Source of the DNA: Sporocytophaga myxococcoides | GTDB lineage: Bacteria; Bacteroidota; Bacteroidia; Cytophagales; Cytophagaceae | Reading direction: 5' to 3' | NCBI RefSeq assembly: GCF_000775915.1 | Contig: NZ_BBLT01000004.1 | Coordinates: 124,001-188,000 of the forward strand | Length of the DNA: 64,000 nucleotides | Shown here: in pieces, positions 21,768-30,176 of the stretch | Position numbering within the stretch: position 1 is the first letter of the stretch | Layout: each line of letters begins with the position of its first letter | Notes under the pieces: generated by a model | Database searches by the model: none | Told to the model about the DNA's origin: nothing | The model's input: the letters and a program-made list of their open reading frames with translations, nothing else | Position numbers and translations under genes: made by a program

Positions 21768-21812
21768 AAATAAAAAGGGAACGATCAAAATTGAATTGTT
21801 CCCTTTTTATTT
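21768..21812. terminator. Bidirectional terminator between M20 peptidase and DUF1573 genes
   Basis: A perfect 15-base stem (21768-21782 with 21798-21812) of the form AAATAAAAAGGGAAC / GTTCCCTTTTTATTT around a 15-base loop. A- and T-rich flanks make it usable from both strands for the convergent genes. Confidence 0.92.
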
Positions 21813-21858
21813 AATTTAAATGTGTTATCGATTGTATCAAATCCCTATCAAACTTCCT

Positions 21859-22941
21859 CTACTCCTTGCCCACCTTAGCCTTTATCGTCAAAGTCTGATT
21901 TGAGCCCTGAGGATCATTGCTATAGATCGTTACAGTTTTAGTCTCCATACCCTCTCTTCCTGCTGAGTTGAAGGTGACTTTGATCTTGCTTTTTTCTCCT
22001 GGCTTTAAAAGCGTTTTCTCCGGTGTTCCGGCAGTGCATCCACAACTTGCTTTTACTTTGCGGATGATAAGATCTTGCTTACCGGTATTGGTAAATTCAA
22101 ATTCTGTTTCTGAAGTAGTTCCTTCTTTTACAGAACCAAAATCATGGACTGTTTTATCAAATGATAACCGAGGTGCCAGGGCCAATTGCTCTGGATTCAT
22201 AGGAGGGAAATACTCATTAATTGTTGCCACTACATTGATATTTCTCTTTCCACCTTTCTTATCATTAGAAACAAGAATGAAATTGTCATGTACATAACCG
22301 AAATCATTTTTCGCTTTAGCATCATAAGTAATTTTAATAATACCTTTTTGCTTTGGCTGAAGTGTAGCAGGCTCCACAACTACTTTCATGTGTTTGGGTA
22401 CCGACTGAGCTGGCTGAAAGGTAACAGGAGTAGTTCCATCATTATATATTCCGAATTCCTTTACCACAGGTTCTTTAGTAGTCAAACCTCCCAGATTCAT
22501 ATATCTTGAAGTAACTCTGAGACTTCCAAGTGTATCCGGAAATTCATCTGCCGGGCTTTTAGGTTTAGGAATCACTGTTCCTTTAATGAATACAACATTC
22601 GTTGCTGGTTCTGTATTAGCCGTTATTGTTAACGATTTATTGAAAGCACCAGGTCTGTTATTAGGATCAAACTGCGCTTTGACCACACCTGTCTGTCCTG
22701 GAAGCACAGGCTCTTTCGTCCAGGCTGGAGTAGTGCACCCGCAAGACGCTCTTACTTCACTGATTACAAGAGGTGCAGATCCCTTGTTGGTAAATTTGAA
22801 TTCATGAGAAACCGGTCCTTTTTCTTCGTTGATTGAACCAAAATCGAAAGTAGTTTCTTCAAACTGAATTACCCCCGTCTGAGCAAAAAGCTGAAACTTT
22901 AGGAAAATTAAAAATGCAACAATAACAGTTATTCGTACCAT
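21859..22941 (-). CDS. DUF1573 protein, copy A
   Basis: A 360-residue exported protein with a signal peptide (about 1-20). Two clear immunoglobulin-like DUF1573 domains, at about residues 22-120 and 265-358, flank a related middle region. Each has the DFGSxxE...F.F.NKG start and a CGCT motif (ASCGCTTPAW, ASCGCTAGTP). Such domains are frequent in Bacteroidota envelope proteins; function is unknown. It is a close paralog of the gene just upstream, with near-identical blocks such as FEFTNTGKQDLIIRKVK. The start is an ATG before the signal peptide. Confidence 0.9.
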   Translation of the reverse strand: MVRITVIVAFLIFLKFQLFAQTGVIQFEETTFDFGSINEEKGPVSHEFKFTNKGSAPLVISEVRASCGCTTPAWTKEPVLPGQTGVVKAQFDPNNRPGAFNKSLTITANTEPATNVVFIKGTVIPKPKSPADEFPDTLGSLRVTSRYMNLGGLTTKEPVVKEFGIYNDGTTPVTFQPAQSVPKHMKVVVEPATLQPKQKGIIKITYDAKAKNDFGYVHDNFILVSNDKKGGKRNINVVATINEYFPPMNPEQLALAPRLSFDKTVHDFGSVKEGTTSETEFEFTNTGKQDLIIRKVKASCGCTAGTPEKTLLKPGEKSKIKVTFNSAGREGMETKTVTIYSNDPQGSNQTLTIKAKVGKE

Positions 22942-23095
22942 ATAAACTCCTTTATTCTACTGCAAAAATTGAAATGCTAAGTTAATTAATCAAATGAAAA
23001 CGTATTAATTCTAATTCTTTTGTTTTAGTCTTATGATAAAATTTTAAAGGGCATATTGTTTTAACTTCTCAAAATCTGATGAAAAAATCCCAATT

Positions 23096-23124
23096 AAAAA
23101 GGGACCAATCACTTGATCCCTTTT
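23096..23124 (-). terminator. Terminator after DUF1573 copy B
   Basis: On the minus strand AAAAGGGATCAA and TTGGTCCCTTTTT form a stem with one mismatch around a 4-base loop, ending in a T-run. It separates the two DUF1573 paralogs. Confidence 0.75.
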
Positions 23125-23140
23125 CATTTTGAGCTTTCTT

Positions 23141-24223
23141 TTATTCCTGCCCTACCTTCATTCTTATTACCAGTGCCTGATTTGCTCCCCTCGGGTCATT
23201 GCTGTATACAGTCACTGTCTTACTTTCTGCCCCTTCCCTTCCTGCTGAGTTATAAGAAACTTTAATTTTTCCTTTTGCACCCGGCTTTATTGCAGTCTTA
23301 GGAGGTGTGGTAACTATGCAACTACAGTTGGATTTCACTTTCCTAATGATCAAGTCCTGCTTTCCGGTGTTGGTAAATTCAAATTCTGTAGTTACAATTT
23401 TATCAGATTTCACAGATCCAAAATCATGAACAGTCTTGCTAAACTCCAGTCGAGGCGATTGTTCTATCTGAACCTCATCCATTGGAGGGAAGTATTCGTT
23501 GATGGTAGCATTTACAGTTATTGCAGTCTTAGTGCCATTTTTATCATCCGAAACAAGCTGGAAATTGTCTGTCACACCTCCAAAATCATTCTTGGCTTTG
23601 GCATCATAGGTTATTCTGATAATTCCCTTTTGTTTAGGTTGCAGGATTATTGGTTCAAAGTCAACCTTCATGTGTTTATCCAACCCCTCAACAGGTTTAA
23701 AGGTAACCGCAGCATCACCATCATTATAGACCCCAAATTCTTTTGTAACAGGCTCTTTATTAGTTATTCCTCCCAGGCTCATATATCTAGATGCCAATCT
23801 TATACTTCCCAGCGAATCCGGAAATTCTTCTGCCAGAGATTTCGGCTTGGGGATTACCATTCCTGTAATATAAAGAACAGTGGTAGCAGGTTCGGTATTG
23901 GCTTCAATGGTAAGTGTTTTATGAATGTCACCAGGCCTTCCCAACGGATCAAATTCTGCCTTTATTATAGCTGATTGTCCAGGGGCTACTGCCTCTTTTG
24001 GATATGTCGGACTGGTACACCCGCAGGATGGCACTATATTCGTGATTAAAAGCGGAGCTGACCCCTTATTTGTAAATTTAAATTCGTGGGAAACTTTTCC
24101 ATTTCCCTCATGAATATTTCCAAAATCATATGAAGTTTCTTCAAATTCAAACTTACCACTTTGTGCAAACAGCTGAAACGCTGATAAGGAGAGTAAGAAG
24201 GATAATAATGCTATACGTCTCAT
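23141..24223 (-). CDS. DUF1573 protein, copy B
   Basis: A 360-residue paralog of copy A with the same length and layout: signal peptide, an N-terminal DUF1573 domain (PSCGCTSPTY), a middle region, and a C-terminal DUF1573 domain. In the C-terminal domain the usual CGC has become CSC (SNCSCIVTTP), the main visible difference. Each gene has its own terminator, so this looks like a tandem duplication with separate expression. The function is unknown. Confidence 0.9.
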   Translation of the reverse strand: MRRIALLSFLLSLSAFQLFAQSGKFEFEETSYDFGNIHEGNGKVSHEFKFTNKGSAPLLITNIVPSCGCTSPTYPKEAVAPGQSAIIKAEFDPLGRPGDIHKTLTIEANTEPATTVLYITGMVIPKPKSLAEEFPDSLGSIRLASRYMSLGGITNKEPVTKEFGVYNDGDAAVTFKPVEGLDKHMKVDFEPIILQPKQKGIIRITYDAKAKNDFGGVTDNFQLVSDDKNGTKTAITVNATINEYFPPMDEVQIEQSPRLEFSKTVHDFGSVKSDKIVTTEFEFTNTGKQDLIIRKVKSNCSCIVTTPPKTAIKPGAKGKIKVSYNSAGREGAESKTVTVYSNDPRGANQALVIRMKVGQE

Positions 24224-24370
24224 ATTGAACTACTATATTTTTTAATAAAAACGAATCCGTTAATTTACGCAATCAAGTCAAAAACTATGCAATTTTCTAT
24301 TGTTTCTGAACTTTAATCCTATAATAAAGGGTTCCTATAGAGAAATTTCGCTCCCAATGGAGTTTTTTTC

Positions 24371-24378
24371 TATTTTTG
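24371..24378 (+). promoter_or_regulatory. -7 box close to the trpS start
   Basis: TATTTTTG matches the Bacteroidota TAnnTTTG box exactly and lies eight bases before the trpS ATG, which would give a nearly leaderless transcript. No clear TTTG partner is present at the usual distance, only a TTTC. Confidence 0.45.
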
Positions 24379-24385
24379 CCGCATT

Positions 24386-25360
24386 ATGTCAAGAATTTTA
24401 ACAGGTATTCAAAGTACAGGTAAACCTCATTTAGGTAATCTATTAGGGGCAATATTACCTGCCATCAAACTTTCTGCAAACGAAAAAAACGAATCTTTAT
24501 TTTTCATTGCAGACCTTCATACGCTTACAAATATTAAAGATCCTGTTCTAAGGAGAGAAAACACCTATGCAGTAGCGGCGGCATGGCTTGCTTTTGGATT
24601 CGATACCAATAAAAATATATTCTACCGTCAATCTGATGTTCCTCAGGTATGTGAGCTTGCATGGTATCTGAATTGCTTCACTCCTTATCCAATGCTTGCC
24701 AATGCGCATTCATTCAAAGATAAATCGAGCAGACTATCAGATGTAAACGCGGGACTCTTTACATATCCAGTGCTGATGGCTGCTGATATCCTACTTTATG
24801 ATGCTGAGATTGTCCCGGTAGGAAAAGATCAGCTGCAACATCTTGAAATTACAAGAGATATTGCAACGACCTTTAACAAAACTTATGGCGAGACCTTCGT
24901 TCTTCCGCAGTCCAAAACGGATGAGCAAGTCATGATCGTGCCAGGAACAGACGGAAATAAGATGAGTAAATCGCGTGATAACTATATAGATATCTTTTTA
25001 CCGGATAAAGAACTTCTGAAGAAAGTAAAAACCATAGTTACAGATAGCAAAGGTCTGGAAGAACCAAAAGATCCTGACACCTGCAATGTGTTTAACATAT
25101 TTAAGCTCATTGCTTCTGAAGATCATATAAAACAAGTAAGAGGAAAATATGAGGCAGGAGGTTATGGTTACGGTCATGCAAAACAAGAGCTTTTTGACAC
25201 TATTGTTTCTACCTATGCTAAAGAACGAGAAGACTTTAACAGATTTATGAATGACAAAGGAGAGATTGAAAACAGGTTAAAAATCGGAGCAGAAAAAGCT
25301 TCTTCCATAGCACATTCAGTCCTCGAAAGAGTCAGAAAAAAATTAGGCTATAGCCTTTAA
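24386..25360 (+). CDS. trpS: Tryptophanyl-tRNA synthetase
   Basis: A 324-residue class I synthetase that charges tRNA-Trp. Seen: the HIGH-type signature TGKPHLGNLLGA at residues 11-22, the tryptophan pocket VLMAADILLYDAEIVPVGKDQ in the middle, and the KMSKS loop GNKMSKSRDNY near residue 195. Length is typical of bacterial TrpS. It is a single gene. Confidence 0.97.
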   Translation: MSRILTGIQSTGKPHLGNLLGAILPAIKLSANEKNESLFFIADLHTLTNIKDPVLRRENTYAVAAAWLAFGFDTNKNIFYRQSDVPQVCELAWYLNCFTPYPMLANAHSFKDKSSRLSDVNAGLFTYPVLMAADILLYDAEIVPVGKDQLQHLEITRDIATTFNKTYGETFVLPQSKTDEQVMIVPGTDGNKMSKSRDNYIDIFLPDKELLKKVKTIVTDSKGLEEPKDPDTCNVFNIFKLIASEDHIKQVRGKYEAGGYGYGHAKQELFDTIVSTYAKEREDFNRFMNDKGEIENRLKIGAEKASSIAHSVLERVRKKLGYSL

Positions 25361-25371
25361 TAAACATTTAC

Positions 25372-25444
25372 TTTGTCATCCTGAGCCCCGCGAAGGATCT
25401 GAGATTCAAAGAAACACAGATCCCTCGTTCCTCGGGATGACAAA
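25372..25444. repeat. Long interrupted palindrome (REP-like)
   Basis: The outer arms TTTGTCATCCTGAG and CTCGGGATGACAAA pair at 13 of 14 positions, and an inner GGATCTG/CAGATCC pair follows. The TCATCCTGAG...GGATGA form is a recurrent intergenic palindrome in Bacteroidota genomes (recalled, not searched). It sits between trpS and a convergent gene, where it can act as a terminator. Confidence 0.75.
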
Positions 25445-25510
25445 ATCTAAAAGTTCAGTTTACTTTCATTATTTGTATTGATAAACTTTTAACTTTAAGC
25501 TTAAAACTTA

Positions 25511-25945
25511 TTACTTATTACTTTTACCTGCTTCCCAAAGCACCACTTTTTTCTTCCCATCTATGATCAGTTCGAGTCTTGTCGGGTTGGGGATTAGCAC
25601 AAGTCTTGTATCCTTTCCTGCAAAGTCATCAACATCCACCATTACACCTTCTTTAGGAAGCGCTTCATAGATTTTAGATCCGTCAGCATTTTTACCAACT
25701 TCCTTATACTTATTAGCCAAGTAAGCTATTGGCATAAGAACCTCATTATCAGGACACTTTTCATCATGTACATCTTGTAATATTTCTTCAAGGTCATCTC
25801 CAAAATTGTCCATAAAGTCATCTTCAAGATCATGAAGCTCTTCTTCTATTTTATCATACTTCTTATCATCATAAGATAAAGTTCCAAGAAGGTTCTTCTT
25901 TTCTACAATTGCATTCAGTGCTTTATTGAGTTGTAACGTGTCCAT
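25511..25945 (-). CDS. Conserved hypothetical protein
   Basis: A 144-residue acidic soluble protein that I do not recognise. The first half is helical and rich in Asp and Glu (EELHDLEDDFMDNFGDDLEE). The second half is predicted beta-rich and ends in RLELIIDGKKKVVLWEAG. There is no signal peptide or catalytic motif. Its last codons (Ser-Asn-Lys-stop) fall inside a TAAGTAATAAG-type repeat, so the gene end may have been reshaped by that repeat. Confidence 0.75.
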   Translation of the reverse strand: MDTLQLNKALNAIVEKKNLLGTLSYDDKKYDKIEEELHDLEDDFMDNFGDDLEEILQDVHDEKCPDNEVLMPIAYLANKYKEVGKNADGSKIYEALPKEGVMVDVDDFAGKDTRLVLIPNPTRLELIIDGKKKVVLWEAGKSNK

Positions 25946-26170
25946 AAGACCTAATTCAGTTTCATTAAAATTAAGGACTGCAAATTATTCAAAAATACAT
26001 CTCAAAATAAATTTTAATTAAAAAAAGTAAACGTAATCTTTTTAAAATTTAATTTTTACAAAAAATTAAACCAGCCCTTAACTATTTTCGTAAAAAAGAG
26101 TTTAATATTCTTGCATTGTTCTTAATTTGAGAGCAGATCTTTTTATAAAACACAATTTTTGAAAAATAAT

Positions 26171-27931
26171 ATGGAAGGCACATTAATTGAGTCAACAAAA
26201 ATCGACAAAGCAACGAAAGACAGGATTAATCAGTGGCTGAATGGCAACTATGATAGTCAGACGAAAGATGAAATCAAAGGTCTTATTAAAAGAGGAAAGG
26301 AAGACGAGCTGATCGACAGTTTTTACAAAGATCTCGAATTCGGTACTGGTGGACTCAGAGGTATTATGGGTGTTGGTTCAAACAGAATGAACAAATACAC
26401 AATCGGGATGGCCACTCAAGGCTTAAGCAATTACCTGAAGAAAAGCTTTCCGGGAGAGCAACTAAAAGTTGCTGTTGCTCACGACAGCAGAAACAACAGC
26501 GATTACTTTGCTAAAATCACTGCGGAGGTTTTCTCTGCAAATGGCATTAAAGTTTATTTTTTCAAGGCACTCAGACCTACACCAGAGCTTTCTTTCGCAG
26601 TAAGATTACTTGGATGCCATGGAGGTGTGGTGCTTACAGCATCTCACAATCCGAAAGAATATAACGGATATAAAGCTTACTGGAAAGATGGCGCTCAGAT
26701 GATTGCTCCTCATGACAAGAATACCATCACAGAAGTACAGAACATTAAAGACGTAAGCGATATCAAATTCCAAAGAAATGATGCACTTATTGAAATTATA
26801 GGCGAAGAGGTAGACAGTAAATACCTTGATATGATCCATTCTTTGTCTATTTCCAAAGATGCTATCAAGAGGCAAAAGGACCTAAAAATTGTCTTCACTC
26901 CTATCCACGGAACAGGTATTGTGCTGGTTCCGGATGTATTGAAAAAATTCGGTTTTACCAACATCAATGTTGTTGAAGAGCAATCTAAGCCGGATGGCAA
27001 TTTCCCTACTGTTGTTTATCCTAATCCTGAAGAACCGGATGCCCTTTCACTTGCATTAAAAAAGGCAAAAGAGATTGATGCTGATATTCTAATGGGCACG
27101 GACCCTGATTCTGACCGTGTAGGTATTGCGGTAAAAAACCACAAAGGTGAATTCCAATTACTTAATGGTAATCAGACAGGAAGCTTACTTTTGAATTATC
27201 TCATCAATGCCTGGAAAGATGCAGGAAAGATAAAAGGAAAAGAGTTTATAGTTAAGACAATCGTTACCACCTATCTGATAGATAAAATTGCTGCTGATAA
27301 TGGAGTTAAATGCTATAATACACTTACCGGATTTAAATATATAGCAGCACTGATCGGAGAACTTGAAGGTAAAGAATTGTTTATTGGAGGAGGAGAGGAA
27401 AGCTATGGCTACCTTGTTGGAGATCAGGTTAGAGATAAAGATGCTATCTCATCTTGTGCATTTATTGCTGAAATGGCGGCTTATGCCAAAGACAAGGGGG
27501 TTAGCTTATTTGACATGATGCGTGACATGTATGTGAAATATGGTTTCTATAAAGAAAAACTTATCTCACTTACCAAAAAAGGAAAATCAGGAGCTGAAGA
27601 GATACAGCAAATGATGAAAGACCTTAGAAACAACCCTCCTAAAGTCGTTGCAGGTTCTGCCTTGATTCAGCTGAAAGATTACCAGGCACAAACCATCAAA
27701 GATCTTAAAACAGGCAAGGAAACCCCTACCAATCTGCCGAAAGAAAATGTTCTTCAATTCTTGACAGAGGATGGAACACTTGTTTCTGCAAGACCTTCAG
27801 GCACAGAACCAAAAATTAAGTTCTACATTAGTGTAAATACACCTTTGAGTAAAAAAGAAGATTACGACAAAGTAAACATTGAACTTGACAAGAAGATTGA
27901 AAACGTTATCAATGATATGAATCTTAAATAA
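26171..27931 (+). CDS. Phosphoglucomutase/phosphomannomutase family
   Basis: About 586 residues, the long alpha-D-phosphohexomutase form that interconverts hexose 1- and 6-phosphates. Seen: GTGGLRGIMGVGSNRMN; the phosphoserine loop TASHNPKEYNGYKAYW; the metal loop GTDPDSDRVGIAV; the sugar loop GGGEESYGYLVGD; and the phosphate-binding C-terminus SARPSGTEPKIKFYI. I start at the ATG at 26171; a TTG 12 bases earlier is less likely. Specificity for glucose or mannose cannot be read. Confidence 0.93.
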   Translation: MEGTLIESTKIDKATKDRINQWLNGNYDSQTKDEIKGLIKRGKEDELIDSFYKDLEFGTGGLRGIMGVGSNRMNKYTIGMATQGLSNYLKKSFPGEQLKVAVAHDSRNNSDYFAKITAEVFSANGIKVYFFKALRPTPELSFAVRLLGCHGGVVLTASHNPKEYNGYKAYWKDGAQMIAPHDKNTITEVQNIKDVSDIKFQRNDALIEIIGEEVDSKYLDMIHSLSISKDAIKRQKDLKIVFTPIHGTGIVLVPDVLKKFGFTNINVVEEQSKPDGNFPTVVYPNPEEPDALSLALKKAKEIDADILMGTDPDSDRVGIAVKNHKGEFQLLNGNQTGSLLLNYLINAWKDAGKIKGKEFIVKTIVTTYLIDKIAADNGVKCYNTLTGFKYIAALIGELEGKELFIGGGEESYGYLVGDQVRDKDAISSCAFIAEMAAYAKDKGVSLFDMMRDMYVKYGFYKEKLISLTKKGKSGAEEIQQMMKDLRNNPPKVVAGSALIQLKDYQAQTIKDLKTGKETPTNLPKENVLQFLTEDGTLVSARPSGTEPKIKFYISVNTPLSKKEDYDKVNIELDKKIENVINDMNLK

Positions 27932-27956
27932 CGTTGGTTTTTAAACCACAAAATAT

Positions 27957-27990
27957 AAAGGCCAGAACATTTCGTTTCGGCCTTTTTTGT
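27957..27990 (+). terminator. Terminator after phosphohexomutase
   Basis: AAAGGCC-A-GAA pairs with TTT-C-GGCCTTT around a short loop, followed by TTTTTTG. Confidence 0.85.
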
Positions 27991-28168
27991 TTTATACATG
28001 AATCTACTCCTTTACTTTAATCTTTTTATCTTTTTGCAAACTTCCCCTCCCATCATTACATCTGCAATACACAACAAATCAACAAATTATACTTAACAAA
28101 TTTTCATTCAATAACATTCCATTTTTAGGGACAGTTAAACTTACACAGACTTAAAGATGGAGAAGTGC

Positions 28169-29920
28169 ATGAAAAAGGTCGTCTATTATTTTATTTTATT
28201 AGTTTCGCTTGGACTCCTGGAAAGCTGCAAAAACACGGAGAAAAAAAAATTTGAAGGAGCAACAGTAGAAGTAAAACCTGGACTACTGGAAGTTCATGGT
28301 GATAGTATAAGATTCAATGCCCAGGTAATCATTCCCGAAAACTCTGGACTGGAGTTCAAATCTGAATATTATATTGTACCAGAAATCGCTGGTTATCATT
28401 TAGATACCATTGCAGTAGACGGTGTAAAATGTGAAGTGGATGTACCCACTGATGCCGATTGTACCTTTATTTTTTCAGCACCATTCCATCCTGATATGAT
28501 GGGTAAATACATGAGTGCAAGACAATACTATTTCGATAAAAATGCTGATGAGTATGAATTTAAGACATTAGAGAACCTGGCATACTGTTGTCTGAAAAGT
28601 GGAGAACTGCTAAGTTCTGACGGATATTTTCTTCCTTTGAAATCGGAAAAAAAAGAAGCACTTAAACTTATAGCTCAATTTAACTTTCCAAAAAACATCT
28701 ATGATTTGAATGCTCAGTCAATGGAAAAATCCGATTATTCAACATTCAGGAGCTTTATTTCTGATCAGCAGGATATTTCTTCTATTGAAATAAAAGGTTT
28801 TGCATCTCCTGAAGGCAAGTTGGAAAGGAATGAACTCCTTGCAAAAGAAAGAGCTATCAAACTTGAACAACTTGTCAAAGATGAAATTAAAGCAACTTCC
28901 CCTTCACTTTATGAAAAAATAAAAAATAAGATCAAGGTCAGCATTGTAGCAGAAGATTGGGAAGGACTCCAGCAAAGTATTAAACATTCAGATTTTAGCA
29001 TCGATCAGAAAAGAGAAATTATAGATATAGCAGGATCTGACCTTGATTCAGATCTTAAGGAAGAAGAAATCTTAAAGATTGCAGGAGGAATGGATAAGCT
29101 GGTACCTTACCTGGCTCCTTTAAGAAGGACCAATATTATCGTATCTGGTTCACACCTTACAGCTGAAGACACGATTGCAGAAGCGAGTCAGACAACTGCA
29201 GAGATGCCTGTGAACCAAGTATTCAAAGAGGGTGAATGGATAGATCAGGAAGCGGGCAATTTTAACCATAAGGGTAAAAAGACAATGTTTCTTGCCTTCT
29301 ACAAAATACCCCAACCGGATACATTTGCCCTGGATAATTCATTAAATATAAATTCCCCAGAAGGAAAAGCCAAGGCAGAAAACACCAGAGAGCATTACCT
29401 TGCTGAATTGGAGAAAAATCCTCACAATCATTGCATGTTAAACAATCTGGGTCTTATTTATATGAAGGAGGGCAACTACGAAGAAGCGATCAAATACCTG
29501 AAATTGTCACTTCAAGAGAAAAAAAGTCCGGAAGCTCATTATAATCTGGGGCTTGCATATGCTAAATTAAGTGAATATGAAAAAGCTTTAGCTGAATTTA
29601 AACTTGCTGAAGAAAAATTACCTGAAGTAAAATATAACAAGGGGGTCGTATCATTGCTTTTAAAGGACTACCCCCAAGCAGAAAAAGATCTGAACAGCTA
29701 CACCAATACCAATCCGGATGACCCAAATGGTTTTTATGCATTAGCTGTAGTTGGAGCGAGGACCAATAATGAAGAAATGGTGACAGAAAATCTACAAAGG
29801 GCATGTGAGGACAATCCAGCCTACTGCGAGAAAGCTAAAACAGATCTGGAATTCAAAGACTTTATTAACATAGCACAATTTAAAACTGCGACAGCAGGGA
29901 AAAAGAAAGAAAGATTTTAA
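28169..29920 (+). CDS. Lipoprotein with OmpA-like region and TPR repeats
   Basis: About 583 residues. The signal peptide ends in a lipobox (LLESC near residue 19), so this is an anchored lipoprotein. A middle segment, IEIKGFASPEGKLERNELLAKERA, matches the OmpA-type peptidoglycan-binding helix pattern. The C-terminal part carries at least three TPR-like repeats ([60 protein letters not shown]). It is probably periplasm-facing and scaffolding; the precise role is unknown. An ATG 12 bases earlier (28157) could also be used. Confidence 0.85.
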   Translation: MKKVVYYFILLVSLGLLESCKNTEKKKFEGATVEVKPGLLEVHGDSIRFNAQVIIPENSGLEFKSEYYIVPEIAGYHLDTIAVDGVKCEVDVPTDADCTFIFSAPFHPDMMGKYMSARQYYFDKNADEYEFKTLENLAYCCLKSGELLSSDGYFLPLKSEKKEALKLIAQFNFPKNIYDLNAQSMEKSDYSTFRSFISDQQDISSIEIKGFASPEGKLERNELLAKERAIKLEQLVKDEIKATSPSLYEKIKNKIKVSIVAEDWEGLQQSIKHSDFSIDQKREIIDIAGSDLDSDLKEEEILKIAGGMDKLVPYLAPLRRTNIIVSGSHLTAEDTIAEASQTTAEMPVNQVFKEGEWIDQEAGNFNHKGKKTMFLAFYKIPQPDTFALDNSLNINSPEGKAKAENTREHYLAELEKNPHNHCMLNNLGLIYMKEGNYEEAIKYLKLSLQEKKSPEAHYNLGLAYAKLSEYEKALAEFKLAEEKLPEVKYNKGVVSLLLKDYPQAEKDLNSYTNTNPDDPNGFYALAVVGARTNNEEMVTENLQRACEDNPAYCEKAKTDLEFKDFINIAQFKTATAGKKKERF

Positions 29921-29944
29921 AATACTGATTTACAATCACTAAGA

Positions 29945-29975
29945 AAAAAGGAAGGTTTTCCCCTTCCTTTTTGTT
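29945..29975 (+). terminator. Terminator after TPR lipoprotein
   Basis: A perfect 11-base stem (29945-29955 with 29962-29972), AAAAAGGAAGG / CCTTCCTTTTT, with a 6-base loop and a T-run. Confidence 0.92.
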
Positions 29976-30176
29976 TTCACATTGAACGAATCTGGAAACT
30001 TTGCTTTGCAACAAAACAATGATGCAGAAATAATTTATCATAAGGAGAAAATAGATTTTTAGCCCTTATTTATAATTTAGATTTGACTGCAAGAATTAAA
30101 ATAAAAGCTTTTTTAAATTCCATTATTGGTAAAAATTAAAGAAATTAGTGCCTTAAAAATTTTCTGGGGAAACAAA

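Noticed and set aside
22186-22509. Plus-strand frames opposite the DUF1573 genes
   Set aside because: They are antisense shadows with no recognisable features; the minus-strand genes have signal peptides and domains.
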